This document shows, piece after piece, positions 53,935-63,100 of a stretch of 64,000 bases of DNA. Each line of letters starts with the position of its first letter. Position 1 is the stretch's first letter. The stretch is from Motiliproteus sp036964625 (GTDB lineage: Bacteria > Pseudomonadota > Gammaproteobacteria > Pseudomonadales > Balneatricaceae). The translations under genes were made by a program, and so were the position numbers. The notes under the pieces are model-generated. The model was given only the letters and a program-made list of their open reading frames with translations, had not been told where the DNA came from and did no database searches. Location of the stretch: NCBI GenBank assembly GCA_036964625.1, contig JBALTG010000004.1, forward strand, positions 10,584 to 74,583. The letters are read 5' to 3'.

Positions 53935-54258
53935 ATGAGCGCCAAGAAAAAGCAGGCTCGACAACAGTTTCGCGATGCGGTGTTAAAGAGAGACCGCAAT
54001 TGCTGTGTTATCTGCAAGAGCACGGATAGTATCGACGTTCACCATATTACCGACCGTACCCTGATGCCTGGTGGTGGCTATGTCAAAGAGAACGGCATTG
54101 CCCTGTGCCAGGATCACCTTAAGCTGGCGGAGGAATTCCATCAAACGGGAGGCGAGTCCTGTGCTGAAGGCCTTATGCCTGAAGCGTTGTATATCAAAGT
54201 GGGATCGAATCATGACAAGGCGTTAAAGGCATCCCAGCGCCTGGAAGGTCACGATTAA
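53935..54258 (+). CDS. Small HNH-type nuclease domain protein
   Basis: 107 residues. The zinc/HNH arrangement is visible: CCVICKSTDSIDVHHITDR (CxxC, then the paired histidines) and later NGIALCQDHLKLAEEFH (the N and terminal H). The basic N-terminus MSAKKKQARQQFRDAVLKRD could bind DNA. No partner restriction or phage gene is adjacent. Could be a stand-alone endonuclease or a nicking protein. Confidence 0.8.
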   Translation: MSAKKKQARQQFRDAVLKRDRNCCVICKSTDSIDVHHITDRTLMPGGGYVKENGIALCQDHLKLAEEFHQTGGESCAEGLMPEALYIKVGSNHDKALKASQRLEGHD

Positions 54259-54273
54259 CTGCGCGTAATATAT

Positions 54274-55221
54274 TTAGTCACCGCTATTCAAGGCATACTC
54301 TGCGTCACTGGGTGTCAGCCCGGTGTCCGGGTTGAGTGAGCCGCGACAATGGAACTCTCTAGGTTGTTGTGTCACAGGGTCGATAAAACGCAGCTGTTGC
54401 GCCAGCAGCTGTAGCGGCTGGGTAAAGTTATCGGGGGCCTTGGGCTGCAGTGTTGGATAATATTGATCGTGCAGGATAGGCCAGCCCAGTGTCTGCATAT
54501 GAACCCGCAGTTGGTGCGTTTTACCCGTTACCGGTTCTAATTCAAACAGTGCCTTGTCCTCGAACCGCTTTATGCAGCGAATCCGGGAATGGCTGTTGGG
54601 CGCTCCATCACCCAAGCGCATCAGAAAACGCGGCTCGGCGCTCTCCAGGCGGTTGATAACCTGCCACTGCTGGCCGTTCAGCGGCTTATCACCATCGACA
54701 TCGATCGTGGCGATCGCCTGGTAGATTTTGTGTATCTGCCGGGTGGCAAACAGCTGATGGTACAGATGGCAGGTTTTAGGGTTGACCGAAAACATCACCA
54801 GCCCTGTCGTCGCTCGATCAATGCGGTGCAGGGCTTGTAGGTTTTCGTGTCCCGTTCTCAGTCGCAATCGATTTTGCAGGCATTCATTCACGTAAATCCC
54901 GCCGGGTGTGACCGGAAGGAAAGGGGGTTTATAGGCCACCAGGATATGTGCGTCTTCAAATAAGATCGTTTCGGTGAACGGGATCACCGGCTCGCGTTCG
55001 ACCTCGCGATAATAATAGACCCGTTGTTGCGGTTGATAGGGCGACGCTGAAGTGATGGCGCTGCCATCGTGCCAATGCAGTTTGCCGTCGATCGCCCGTT
55101 GCCGCCAAACCAGGGCGTCGACCTCCGGGAACTTGCCAATTAGGTAGTCCAAAACAGTGGCAGCACCCGGATTAACCTGCGGCAGGGTCAGTTTTGACGG
55201 ATATTTGGAAATGGCCATCAT
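54274..55221 (-). CDS. RluA-family RNA pseudouridine synthase
   Basis: ~315 residues. Catalytic motif ALHRIDRATTGLVMFSVN (the Asp after Arg-Ile), plus HKIYQAIA, PVTGKTHQLRVHMQTLGWPI and an N-terminal region with LHWHDGSAITSASPYQPQQR. Start ATG 55221 or 55218 is preferred; a TTG at 55260 would add 13 residues without a good ribosome site. Which RNA position it modifies cannot be told. Divergent from rsuA, 171 bp apart. Confidence 0.88.
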   Translation of the reverse strand: MMAISKYPSKLTLPQVNPGAATVLDYLIGKFPEVDALVWRQRAIDGKLHWHDGSAITSASPYQPQQRVYYYREVEREPVIPFTETILFEDAHILVAYKPPFLPVTPGGIYVNECLQNRLRLRTGHENLQALHRIDRATTGLVMFSVNPKTCHLYHQLFATRQIHKIYQAIATIDVDGDKPLNGQQWQVINRLESAEPRFLMRLGDGAPNSHSRIRCIKRFEDKALFELEPVTGKTHQLRVHMQTLGWPILHDQYYPTLQPKAPDNFTQPLQLLAQQLRFIDPVTQQPREFHCRGSLNPDTGLTPSDAEYALNSGD

Positions 55222-55413
55222 GCGATCCAAGGTGATAGGGAAGCTTACGAATAAGTCCAATGTGTTCTCTGCGAGACTTGTTCGTAGGTTCCTTGGGGAA
55301 ATGCGCGATCATAACAGTTCGCCATCGCTGGGGTGAGTTGAATCCAGCGGTTGCATATGATCGATTAGCGCTGATAATGGCGCTCCTCGTTCATGTTTAC
55401 ACCGATGGCCGCT

Positions 55414-56100
55414 ATGCGTCTTGATAAATTTATCTGTAAAAGTACCGCGCTTAGCCGAGCCGAAGCACAGGTAGTGATTCACGCAGGAACGATTCGGGTC
55501 AATGCTGAGATCGTGACCGATGTGGCGCTTCAGGTGCATGAAAACAACAGCATTACCCTTGCGGGGCAAGCGCTGTGGGCGCGACCTTCACGCTATATCA
55601 TGGTGCATAAGCCGCGCAACACAATCTGTTCCAATGTTGACGAGGCCTATCCCTCGTTACTCAATACGATCGATCTCGATCATTGTGCCGATCTTCATAT
55701 CACCGGGCGTTTGGATGCGGACACCACGGGGTTGGTGTTGGTGACCGATGATGGGCGCTGGTCATTTAATATCATCAGGCCGCAACAGCAGTGCGAAAAG
55801 GTTTACCGCGTACATTTACGCCATCCCATTGCTGCTAATGTTGTGGATCAATTTGCGCATGGGCTGCAATTGCAGGGTGAAGAGTCTCTGACCCTGCCTG
55901 CCAAGCTCGCCATCGTGAACTCTTCTGAGGTTCGGTTGACACTCACCGAAGGTAAATTTCACCAGGTGAAGCGTATGTTTAAGGCGGTGGGAAATCGGGT
56001 AGTGGGTTTACACCGGCAGAGCATTGGCAGCCTCAGTTTGGATATTGATGTGGGCCAATGGCGACACTTAACCGCAGAGGAGGTGGCGTCTTTTAAGTAA
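55414..56100 (+). CDS. rsuA: 16S rRNA pseudouridine synthase RsuA-type
   Basis: ~228 residues: N-terminal S4 RNA-binding domain (MRLDKFICKSTALSRAEAQV ... GTIRVNAEIV) and catalytic domain with TGRLDADTTGLVLVTDDG (Asp in the RLD motif) and EGKFHQVKRMFKAVGNRVVGLHR. This is the RsuA/RluB/E/F group; the 16S-516 specificity is inferred from similarity to RsuA. ATG 55414 gives the family N-terminus; in-frame ATGs at 55393 and 55405 are alternatives. None has a strong ribosome site. Confidence 0.88.
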   Translation: MRLDKFICKSTALSRAEAQVVIHAGTIRVNAEIVTDVALQVHENNSITLAGQALWARPSRYIMVHKPRNTICSNVDEAYPSLLNTIDLDHCADLHITGRLDADTTGLVLVTDDGRWSFNIIRPQQQCEKVYRVHLRHPIAANVVDQFAHGLQLQGEESLTLPAKLAIVNSSEVRLTLTEGKFHQVKRMFKAVGNRVVGLHRQSIGSLSLDIDVGQWRHLTAEEVASFK

Positions 56101-56381
56101 CAAGAAAGGCCTCCCGGGGGTTTCTTAAACCCTCAGTCTGGCCCAGTTTTTCTCCGTCAGCCCCAGCTGCGCTGCACTTAGAACCGAGCTTTGACGTTGC
56201 GCGCCTCCGGGGCAGGCTTTCGTCTCAAGGGCCTATTAATCTGGTCACGGTGCTACGTGCGCTGCGTTATCAGATGTAACGCTGTACATGCGCGGCGGAA
56301 TCGGGCAACGTGCATCTATCCATATTCAACCTGGGGTGCTGATAATATCTATCTTCAGCGGCCCACGACAGGAAACTCCTG

Positions 56382-56765
56382 ATGTCCAAACACAGCTCTG
56401 GCCCAAGCAGTGACGCGTTAAAAAAACTGGTGAGTCAATCGTTGCAAAGCCAAACCCAGCGCGAGGCCGGTTACCGCGAAAAATCACTGAAGCTGTACCC
56501 CTGGGTCTGTGGGCGCTGTGCCCGAGAGTTTAACCGGGGCAATCTGAGCGAGTTGACCGTCCATCACCGTGACCATAATCACGACAATAATGCGCCCGAC
56601 GGCAGTAACTGGGAGCTACTGTGCCTCTACTGTCACGATAATGAACACAGTCGCTATGTTGATACCGCCGAACACAGTAAAACGGTCGCTGGCGGCGATG
56701 GCCGTGAGGCGGCGACCAGTCAGCCCTTTGCTAACCTCAAAGATTTATTGCTGAGGAAGTCGTGA
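56382..56765 (+). CDS. yajD: YajD-family HNH nuclease
   Basis: 127 residues. HNH core: WVCGRCAREFNRGNLSELTV then HHRDHNHDNNAPDGSNWELL and CLYCHDNEHSRYVD. Both CxxC pairs for zinc and the His-Asn-His nuclease residues are in place. Resembles E. coli YajD, whose role is not settled. Preceded by a 281-bp gap (56101-56381) in which I see nothing definite. Confidence 0.87.
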   Translation: MSKHSSGPSSDALKKLVSQSLQSQTQREAGYREKSLKLYPWVCGRCAREFNRGNLSELTVHHRDHNHDNNAPDGSNWELLCLYCHDNEHSRYVDTAEHSKTVAGGDGREAATSQPFANLKDLLLRKS

Positions 56766-56940
56766 GTGGCGCAATCTTCGGCTCTGAAGGCACTACCGAT
56801 TGAATCAAGACGACCGTTTTACAACGCACTTTATAACATCAAGCGGGTTTGCGGAGAGTGATCATTGCGCTCGCTTGGTCGGTCGTTGATTCCATAAAGA
56901 ATGTGGCCTGAATCACATCTTTTAGCCGGAAGATCGGCTG

Positions 56941-57489
56941 CTATTTCTGCCAGGCAAATTGCTTGAATCTTTCATCGGTGGGCGTTTTGGCGAAGTGGTT
57001 GACATAGTTGCTCATCACTTTTTGCGCCAGTCCCAGCACGATTTCCAACAATTGCTGCTGGCCGTAACCCGCCGCATAAAATGTCGCCATCTCCGCGTCG
57101 GTTAGATTACCGCGATTACGCAGCATGGACAGGGTGGTGTCGTGCAGCACCTGCAATTTTTCAGTAGGCATCGCCGTCTCGTTTCTCAATGCTTCGGTTA
57201 GCACCGGGTCCACTTTCATCATATGGGCGATGCCAGTATGGGCGGGCACGCAATAGTGACACTTATGCTCTACGTTAATGGTTTGCCATACCACCGTAAG
57301 TTCTTCGGCGTCGAACGAGGTCTCTTGAAACAGCTTATGCAGCAGTTGATAGCCTTCGAGCAGGGCGGGGGATTCGGCCATGACGCCATGCAGATTCGGT
57401 ATCATGCCGAACCCTTGTAGTGATTTATCCAGTAACGGCTTACTGGCTTCAGGGGCGGATTCCAAAGAATGAATCGTCAAGGTGCTCAT
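56941..57489 (-). CDS. AhpD/carboxymuconolactone-decarboxylase-family protein
   Basis: 182 residues, all-helical CMD fold with the thiol motif HKCHYCVPAHTG (CxxC plus His), as in AhpD-like peroxidase components. Other family blocks: GMIPNLHGVMAESPALLEGY and TDAEMATFYAAGY. ATG 57489 has CTGGAG upstream and is chosen over an in-frame start at 57528 that lies in the promoter. Divergent from tetR, with two palindromic sites between; probably the main target of that regulator. May detoxify peroxides or reactive electrophiles. Confidence 0.88.
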   Translation of the reverse strand: MSTLTIHSLESAPEASKPLLDKSLQGFGMIPNLHGVMAESPALLEGYQLLHKLFQETSFDAEELTVVWQTINVEHKCHYCVPAHTGIAHMMKVDPVLTEALRNETAMPTEKLQVLHDTTLSMLRNRGNLTDAEMATFYAAGYGQQQLLEIVLGLAQKVMSNYVNHFAKTPTDERFKQFAWQK

Positions 57490-57561
57490 AGTGTCTCCAG
57501 CGCAGGTGCTCATGAGTTGTTTTGGCAATAGGGGCGAGCGGCAAGCTCACTCTAGCTGGAT

Positions 57562-57600
57562 TTGAACGATCGTTCAAGGTATTCTTGAACAGTTGTTCAA
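57562..57600. promoter_or_regulatory. Pair of 16-bp palindromic operator candidates in the divergent promoter
   Basis: TTGAACGATCGTTCAA (57562-57577, perfect palindrome) and TTGAACAGTTGTTCAA (57585-57600, same half-sites TTGAAC/GTTCAA), centres 23 bp apart, about two helical turns. They lie between the AhpD-like gene and tetR, 12-50 bp before the tetR ATG. Typical of TetR-family autoregulation. Confidence 0.8.
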
Positions 57601-57611
57601 AGGGTGTGGCT

Positions 57612-58193
57612 ATGGTTAATACTGCGAAACAGGATCGCCAGGATGTGATCCAAAAGGCTACCGGTCTTTTTTGGGAAAAAGGTTTCCACGCCACATCCAT
57701 GCGTAACATTCAGCAGGTCATCGACATGCGCCCGGGGAGTATTTACGCCAGCTTCGGCAGTAAAGAGGGGTTGTTTAAAGAGACGTTGCACCACTATGCC
57801 CACACCGGCCTGGCGCGCCTGGATGCCTGCGCAGAAGCCTCCTCCTCGCCGCTGGAGGGATTAAAGCTGTTTATCACGGAGTCGGTGACAGGAAGCCGCA
57901 AATCTGCGCCAAGCGGAATGTGCATGCTGGTTAAAACGATCTCGGAACTGACCCACGATAATGCCGACTTGCTGGCTGAGGCGAAGCGATTACTGGGTGT
58001 GATTGAGGAGGCGTTTGCGGTCTTGCTGGTACAGGCCAAAGAGCGCGGGGAGCTGGATAGTTCAAAAGATCCGGAACGCTTGGCGCGTTATCTACAGGTG
58101 CAATTGATGGGGCTGCGAGCCTACGCTCGCGCCAATGATGACGATGCACATATTGATGCGCTTATTGAGGATGCGCTTGGTTGCTTAGGTTAA
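57612..58193 (+). CDS. TetR-family transcriptional regulator
   Basis: 193 residues: N-terminal helix-turn-helix (QDVIQKATGLFWEKGFHATS ... NIQQVIDMRPGSIYASFGSK EGLFKETL) and a C-terminal ligand domain with CMLVKTISELTHDNADLL. This resembles regulators of the AcuR/NemR kind that sense reactive electrophiles; the cysteine near residue 103 could be a sensor, but this is inference. Expected to bind the two palindromes immediately upstream and repress itself and the divergent AhpD-like gene. Confidence 0.9.
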   Translation: MVNTAKQDRQDVIQKATGLFWEKGFHATSMRNIQQVIDMRPGSIYASFGSKEGLFKETLHHYAHTGLARLDACAEASSSPLEGLKLFITESVTGSRKSAPSGMCMLVKTISELTHDNADLLAEAKRLLGVIEEAFAVLLVQAKERGELDSSKDPERLARYLQVQLMGLRAYARANDDDAHIDALIEDALGCLG

Positions 58194-58212
58194 TTAGGGA
58201 TCATGACAGCTT

Positions 58213-58479
58213 ATGAAATGTTCGAAATTGCATAACGTTTTTGCCTTTCGCAAACTACCCGCTCGGTATGCCACCGTGGTGATGCCGTTCCTTCTGTCTG
58301 GCCTCATGACGTGCATTGTTTCTCTTATTAGCACCTTGAGGAGTGTTGGCTGGGCTCAAGGGATTGCTGAGCTCTGGCTGGGTTCCTGGGGCATCTCTTG
58401 GTTAGTGGCCTTTCCCGTGCTGCTGCTCGTGCTGCCTTTCGTGCGCAAGCTCACAACATGGATTGTAAGCGAGGCTTAA
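58213..58479 (+). CDS. DUF2798-family two-helix membrane protein
   Basis: 88 residues with two membrane helices (VVMPFLLSGLMTCIVSLIST and WGISWLVAFPVLLLVLPFV) and the family pattern of a small PF11391-type protein. Often found after regulators; function unknown. Follows tetR by 19 bp and may be in its transcript. Confidence 0.8.
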   Translation: MKCSKLHNVFAFRKLPARYATVVMPFLLSGLMTCIVSLISTLRSVGWAQGIAELWLGSWGISWLVAFPVLLLVLPFVRKLTTWIVSEA

Positions 58480-58586
58480 CCCGTCATTGCGCCGACCGCT
58501 TTCGGTGGCTGCGCTCAAACATCATGTGCGAGCGTGACCGTTTATTCGTTCTTCAATCCGTAGCAATAATAACGCGGCAACGGCAC

Positions 58587-60045
58587 CTATGGCTGCGTCT
58601 TCCCGTAAAAATGGTAGTTGCGCTTGCCGGCGCGCTTGGCGGAATACATCGCACTATCTGCATGGTTCAGCAAGGCGCTGGCAGAGTCACCATCTGTCGG
58701 GATCATGGCGATGCCGATCGAGGTTGAAACCCTAAACGTTCGCCCCTTAAAGGATACCGGTTGTTCGATATCCCGGATCACTTTTTCCGAAATCCGACAG
58801 ACATTGAATACCGAACTCGGGTCTAGCAGCAGCACCGCCAACTCATCTCCCCCCAGGCGCGCGACCAAGTCGCTGTCACGCACCGCGGAATTAAGCCGCT
58901 GCGAAATCTGCTTCAGCATCTGGTCGCCGGCATCGTGCCCCATCGAGTCGTTGATCTGCTTGAAATCATCCAGATCCAGATACAGCAGGGCGGCGCTACG
59001 GTGGTAGCGGGGTACCTCGCGCAGCAGCTGCTGCAAATGATCGTTGAGCAGACGGCGGTTGGCAAGGCCAGTGAGGTGGTCATAGAACGCCAGCAGTTCC
59101 AATTCCTGAGTCTTCTGGCGCACTATCGCTTGCAGTTTTTGTGGCTGTCGCAATAGATAGCGCAGCATCCAGGCCACCAGTAGCGCGACCAGAATACTGG
59201 CCAGATAGCCGCCGCGAGCGGACCATGAATTGACTTGAGGGCGGCTCATCACTAAGGTCCATACGGCATTGGGCACCTTGATGTCTTGGCGATGACGTAA
59301 CGGGCTGAGTTCGGCTGTTGAGCGTGCAAAGACCTCTCGCTGACCGCTGTCGGGATGAAGGCGTTGCAACTGGTAGCTATAGCCTTTAGTTTCAAACTGC
59401 GCCAGGTCGGTCACTCTGAGCAGGTCCTCAAGATAGATCAGCGCCGAAGCAAAGCCCCAGAATTTCTGCCTGCCTGCCTGCCTGCCTGCCCGCCTGCGCC
59501 AGAAACACCGGGTAGCGCCCGATCACGGCGACGCCGCCTTGTACCAGCGTAAAGGGGCCGGCTAAGGTCAGGCGGCGTTCCTGCAGTGCCAGCTGGGCTT
59601 CTTTGCGTCGGCGGTCGTCTCTGAGGATGTTGTGCCCGAGCGCTTTCTCATTACCGCTAAGGGGATGGATTTTTTGGATAATCCCGGCCGGGGCCAGCTG
59701 CAGGTTGGAGATCCCACCGACACTGTCCAGCACCGCCTGGGCGTAGCCTTCAAAAGCGTCAAACAGACCGCCGTTTTGTTGAATCTCAAGTGCCAAAATA
59801 TGGGTGGCGGACAAGGAGCGGGCTAATCGTCGTTCGATGGCGGATGCTTGGACATTGACCACTTCGCTGATTAAAAGCTGCTGCTCATTAAATACCAGGG
59901 TCTGGCTCAGGTGGGTCCAATAGCTGCCCAGAGCGGCAACGGCGCAAAAGCTCAGAACGCAGACCAGTTGGCTGGATCTAGGGTGTATGCGCGCAAGGTA
60001 GCGGCCCTTTAGCGTTGATGCCTTGCTGACTGTACCAGGACTCAT
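58587..60045 (-). pseudogene. CHASE-GGDEF diguanylate cyclase, out of frame at a tetranucleotide tract (phase-variable candidate)
   Basis: The first frame (60045 to 59428) encodes an N-terminal helix (LVCVLSFCAVAALGSYW) and most of a CHASE sensor domain, then runs through a GCAG tract and stops after ~205 residues. The frame that continues the CHASE domain (QKFWGFASALIYLEDLLRVT), a second membrane helix (YLASILVALLVAWMLRYLL) and a complete GGDEF domain (LTGLANRRLLNDHL, RLGGDELAVLL) ends at 58587. The two are off by one base, exactly what one tetranucleotide unit too many would cause. With 5 instead of 6 units the protein would be ~480 residues. The GGDEL active site looks functional. As sequenced, no cyclase is made unless a low-level start near 59414 is used. 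Confidence 0.85.
59466..59497. repeat. Tetranucleotide tract (CTGC)6 plus two related units
   Basis: Six perfect CTGC units (59466-59489), then CCGC and CTGC, inside the CHASE coding region. Slippage by one unit shifts the reading frame of the cyclase gene; 5 or 8 perfect units would be in frame, 6 is not. Confidence 0.95.
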
Positions 60046-60135
60046 CTATTTCATCCTCATGTTGATGCCTTGGTGGCTGTACCATGACTCATCTATTTGA
60101 TGCCTTGCTGGCTTCATCTATTTCATCCTCATAAT
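60013..60135. repeat. Degenerate tandem repeat at the junction of the two c-di-GMP genes
   Basis: On the minus strand the block ATGAGGATGAAATAGATGAG, then a GGTACAG/CAAGGCATCAA part, occurs about three times (full near 60060-60014, partial near 60098-60062, shortened near 60135-60100). The last copy carries the ribosome site AGGA and start codon of the cyclase gene; the first carries the stop of the EAL gene. Confidence 0.8.
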
Positions 60136-63100
60136 GGGGGCTTGAGGCCACTGCTGGAGCAATGCCAGGAACTGCTCCTCGGGTAGTGGTTTACTGAACA
60201 GGAATCCCTGCATCGCATCGCACTCTTGGGTCTTCAGGAACTCTTGTTGCTGTTGCGTCTCTACGCCTTCAGCCACTACGTACAGCCCCAGCGAATCGGC
60301 CAGGGCGATGATGGCCTGGGTGATCGCCTGGTCTTGTTGGCACTCAGCCAGATCCTTAATAAAGGAGCGATCGATCTTTAATGTGTCGATCGGAAACCGT
60401 TTCAGGTACACCAGCGATGAGTAGCCGGTTCCAAAATCATCCAGCGCCACCCGCACTCCCGTCTGTTTGATCGACGTCAGAGTCACCAGCGCAGCACCGG
60501 GGTCGTCCATCAACATGCTTTCGGTCAGCTCGCATTCCAATAATTCAGGGGCGATTCCTGAGGTGCTCAGGACGCTGCTGATGTACTGGATCAATCCATC
60601 ATCATTAAATTGCTTGGCTGAAATATTAACGGCGACAGAGAGGGCTCTGTTACAGCTGCGGTTGATTCTGCCGATCGCACGGCACGCCTCGCTGATCACC
60701 CAGTTGCCCATCTCCCGAATGAGTCCGGTATCTTCGGCGACAGGGATAAAGTCATTGGGTGGCACCAGGCCGCGGCTCGGATGAATCCAGCGAATCAGGG
60801 CCTCGGCGCCGCTAATTTGACCGCTACGCAGATCCACTTTGGGTTGGTAATAGAGCACGAACTCCTGGCGCTGGCAGGCGGCTCGGAGCTCCACCTCCAG
60901 CTGTAACCGTTCATGGGCGGTGGCATTGAGTGACGGGGTGTAAAAATTGAAGCAGTTCTGCCGCTCCATCGATTTGAACAGGGCGGCCTCAGCATTGCGG
61001 ATTAATTGATGCGGATCCTTACCATCCTGAGGGTACACAGAAATTCCGATGCTGCAGCTCAGTGCCATGCCGCTAGGCCCTACGTCCAGGGGTTGATTGA
61101 TGGCGCTAATGATCTGTTGGATCTTGACGCTGATATCGTCGACGCTGGCGACATCGCAGAGTACCACGGCAAAATCATCCGATTCGATCCGGGCGACCGT
61201 ATCGCCGTTACGCACACACCCCGAAATTCGCGAGCCTACCTGCTTCAGCACCGCATCCGAGACGGTGATTCCGACGCTCTGGGTGAGCATTCTAAAACGG
61301 TCCAGATCGATCAGCACCAGAGCCGCGTAGCGGTTTCTGCGCCTGGCCTGGATGATCGATTGCTGCAGCCGATCGCGCAGCAGGTTTTTATTCGCCAGCC
61401 CCGTCAGGGCGTCGTAATTGGACAGCTGTTCCAGTTGATGCTCGTAGTTTTTACGCTCGCTAATGTCGTTCAGCACGCTGACGTAGTGGGTCACCTGCTG
61501 GTCTTCGCCGCGCACCGGTGCAATCGCCAGTTCATTCCAGAACATGCTTCCGGACTGATGATAATTACGCAGGATCACCTGGGTGCTTTTGCGCTCTTTG
61601 AACGCGAAGCGCAGCTTGTCCAGCTCCGGTTGCCTGAAATCTCGCCCGAGCAGGAAGCGGCCGTTTTTACCCAGCACCTGATCGCGTGGATAACCGGTTA
61701 TCGACTCAAACGCGGCATTAACATAGACGAACGGATTGTCGGGCAGGCTAACATCCGAGATGGCCACGCCGTTGGAACTTGATTCGATCGCACGTTGCAT
61801 CAATTTAAGCTGGTTTTCCAGTCGCTGGCGCTCGCTGATATCGACCAGAGATCCAACCACTGAGGGTTTACCATCACGCTCGGTGTAGGCTCCAAAGACC
61901 TCGACCTGGATCTCTTCGCCATCGGAGCGCAAACCGCTGAAACTGTAGTGCAGGCTGCGCGAATGGCCATTGAGGGGTTGGCCTAAGTTGGTCGTCACCC
62001 GTTCCCTGTGTTGCGGTGCTACCAGATCCAAAACCGCTATTTCGCCGATCAACTGCTGCAGTGGGTAGCCAAACAGTTCGCTCATGCGCGGGTTGGCGTA
62101 CACAAAGCGGCCGTCCTGAATCATATATACGCCCACCATCGAGTCTTCGGCCAGACTGCGGAATTGGGCTTCGCTCTCATCCAGGGCGCGCTGGGTGCGT
62201 AGCGCCTCAAGCCCCAGGCCAAAATCCGCTGCCAGTTTGTGAAACAGCTGTCGTTCGTAAGGTGCAAAGCCTGTCGACTGGGTGGATAAGATCCAGATCA
62301 GGGAGAAAATTTGCTGGCCGGGACGCACGACCGGAATGGCGATGGCGCTATTGAGGCTGGCGCATTGAGATTTTGGGCACCAGGCCAGCAGCTCGCTCGA
62401 ATTGAGATCGAGAACCTCTATCGCAGACTCGCCATGAATGCAGCGTTGGGCGATGGCGGTGGCTTTAAAATCAGCTGCAAACGCTTTGATGCACGCAGAG
62501 CTATGGCCGTCCACCGCCACCGCCTCGATACTGTCGGCAGCGGCCCCATCGGCCGACCCGATCCACACCAAGGGGTATTCGCCGATCTTGGTCAGCAGGC
62601 GACAGATCTGGTCGAACAACTGCTCTTCGGTTTCCGAATGCAGCAGCGCCTGATTGCAGCCAGAGTGAATTCTAAGCATGCGGTTATAACGCCGCAGCTC
62701 TGTCTCTGAGCGCCGTAGTTCAGATACATCCTCTTTGATCGAGACAAAATGACTGATCTCACCGGAGCTGTTTTTTATCGGCGCGATGGTCTGGCTCTCA
62801 TACACCGCCCGGCCGCATTTGGCCCGGTTTAACAGCTCACCACGCCAAAGTTTGCCCGCTTTAATGGTCTGCCACAGCTGCTGGTAGAGCAGGGCAGGGG
62901 TCTCGCTTGCCTTGATTATCCGTGGTGTTTGGCCGAGTAGATCCTGGGTGCTGTAGCCCATCCTTCGGGTAAAGGCGGGGTTGACGTATTCGATATAGCC
63001 CTGGGCGTCGGTGATGATGACGGCGGCCGGTCCCTGTTCGACCACCTGTGACAGGATTTGCAGTTGGGTCTGATTGGCCTGGTGCTCGGTGATATCGATC

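Noticed and set aside
56097..56125. Terminator after rsuA (AAGAAAGG...TTTCTT)
   Set aside because: The outer arms pair but the centre does not form a good GC stem and there is no T tract.
61006..61782. 258-residue plus-strand frame inside the EAL gene
   Set aside because: Antisense shadow of a well-supported PAS/GGDEF coding region with no ribosome site or domain.
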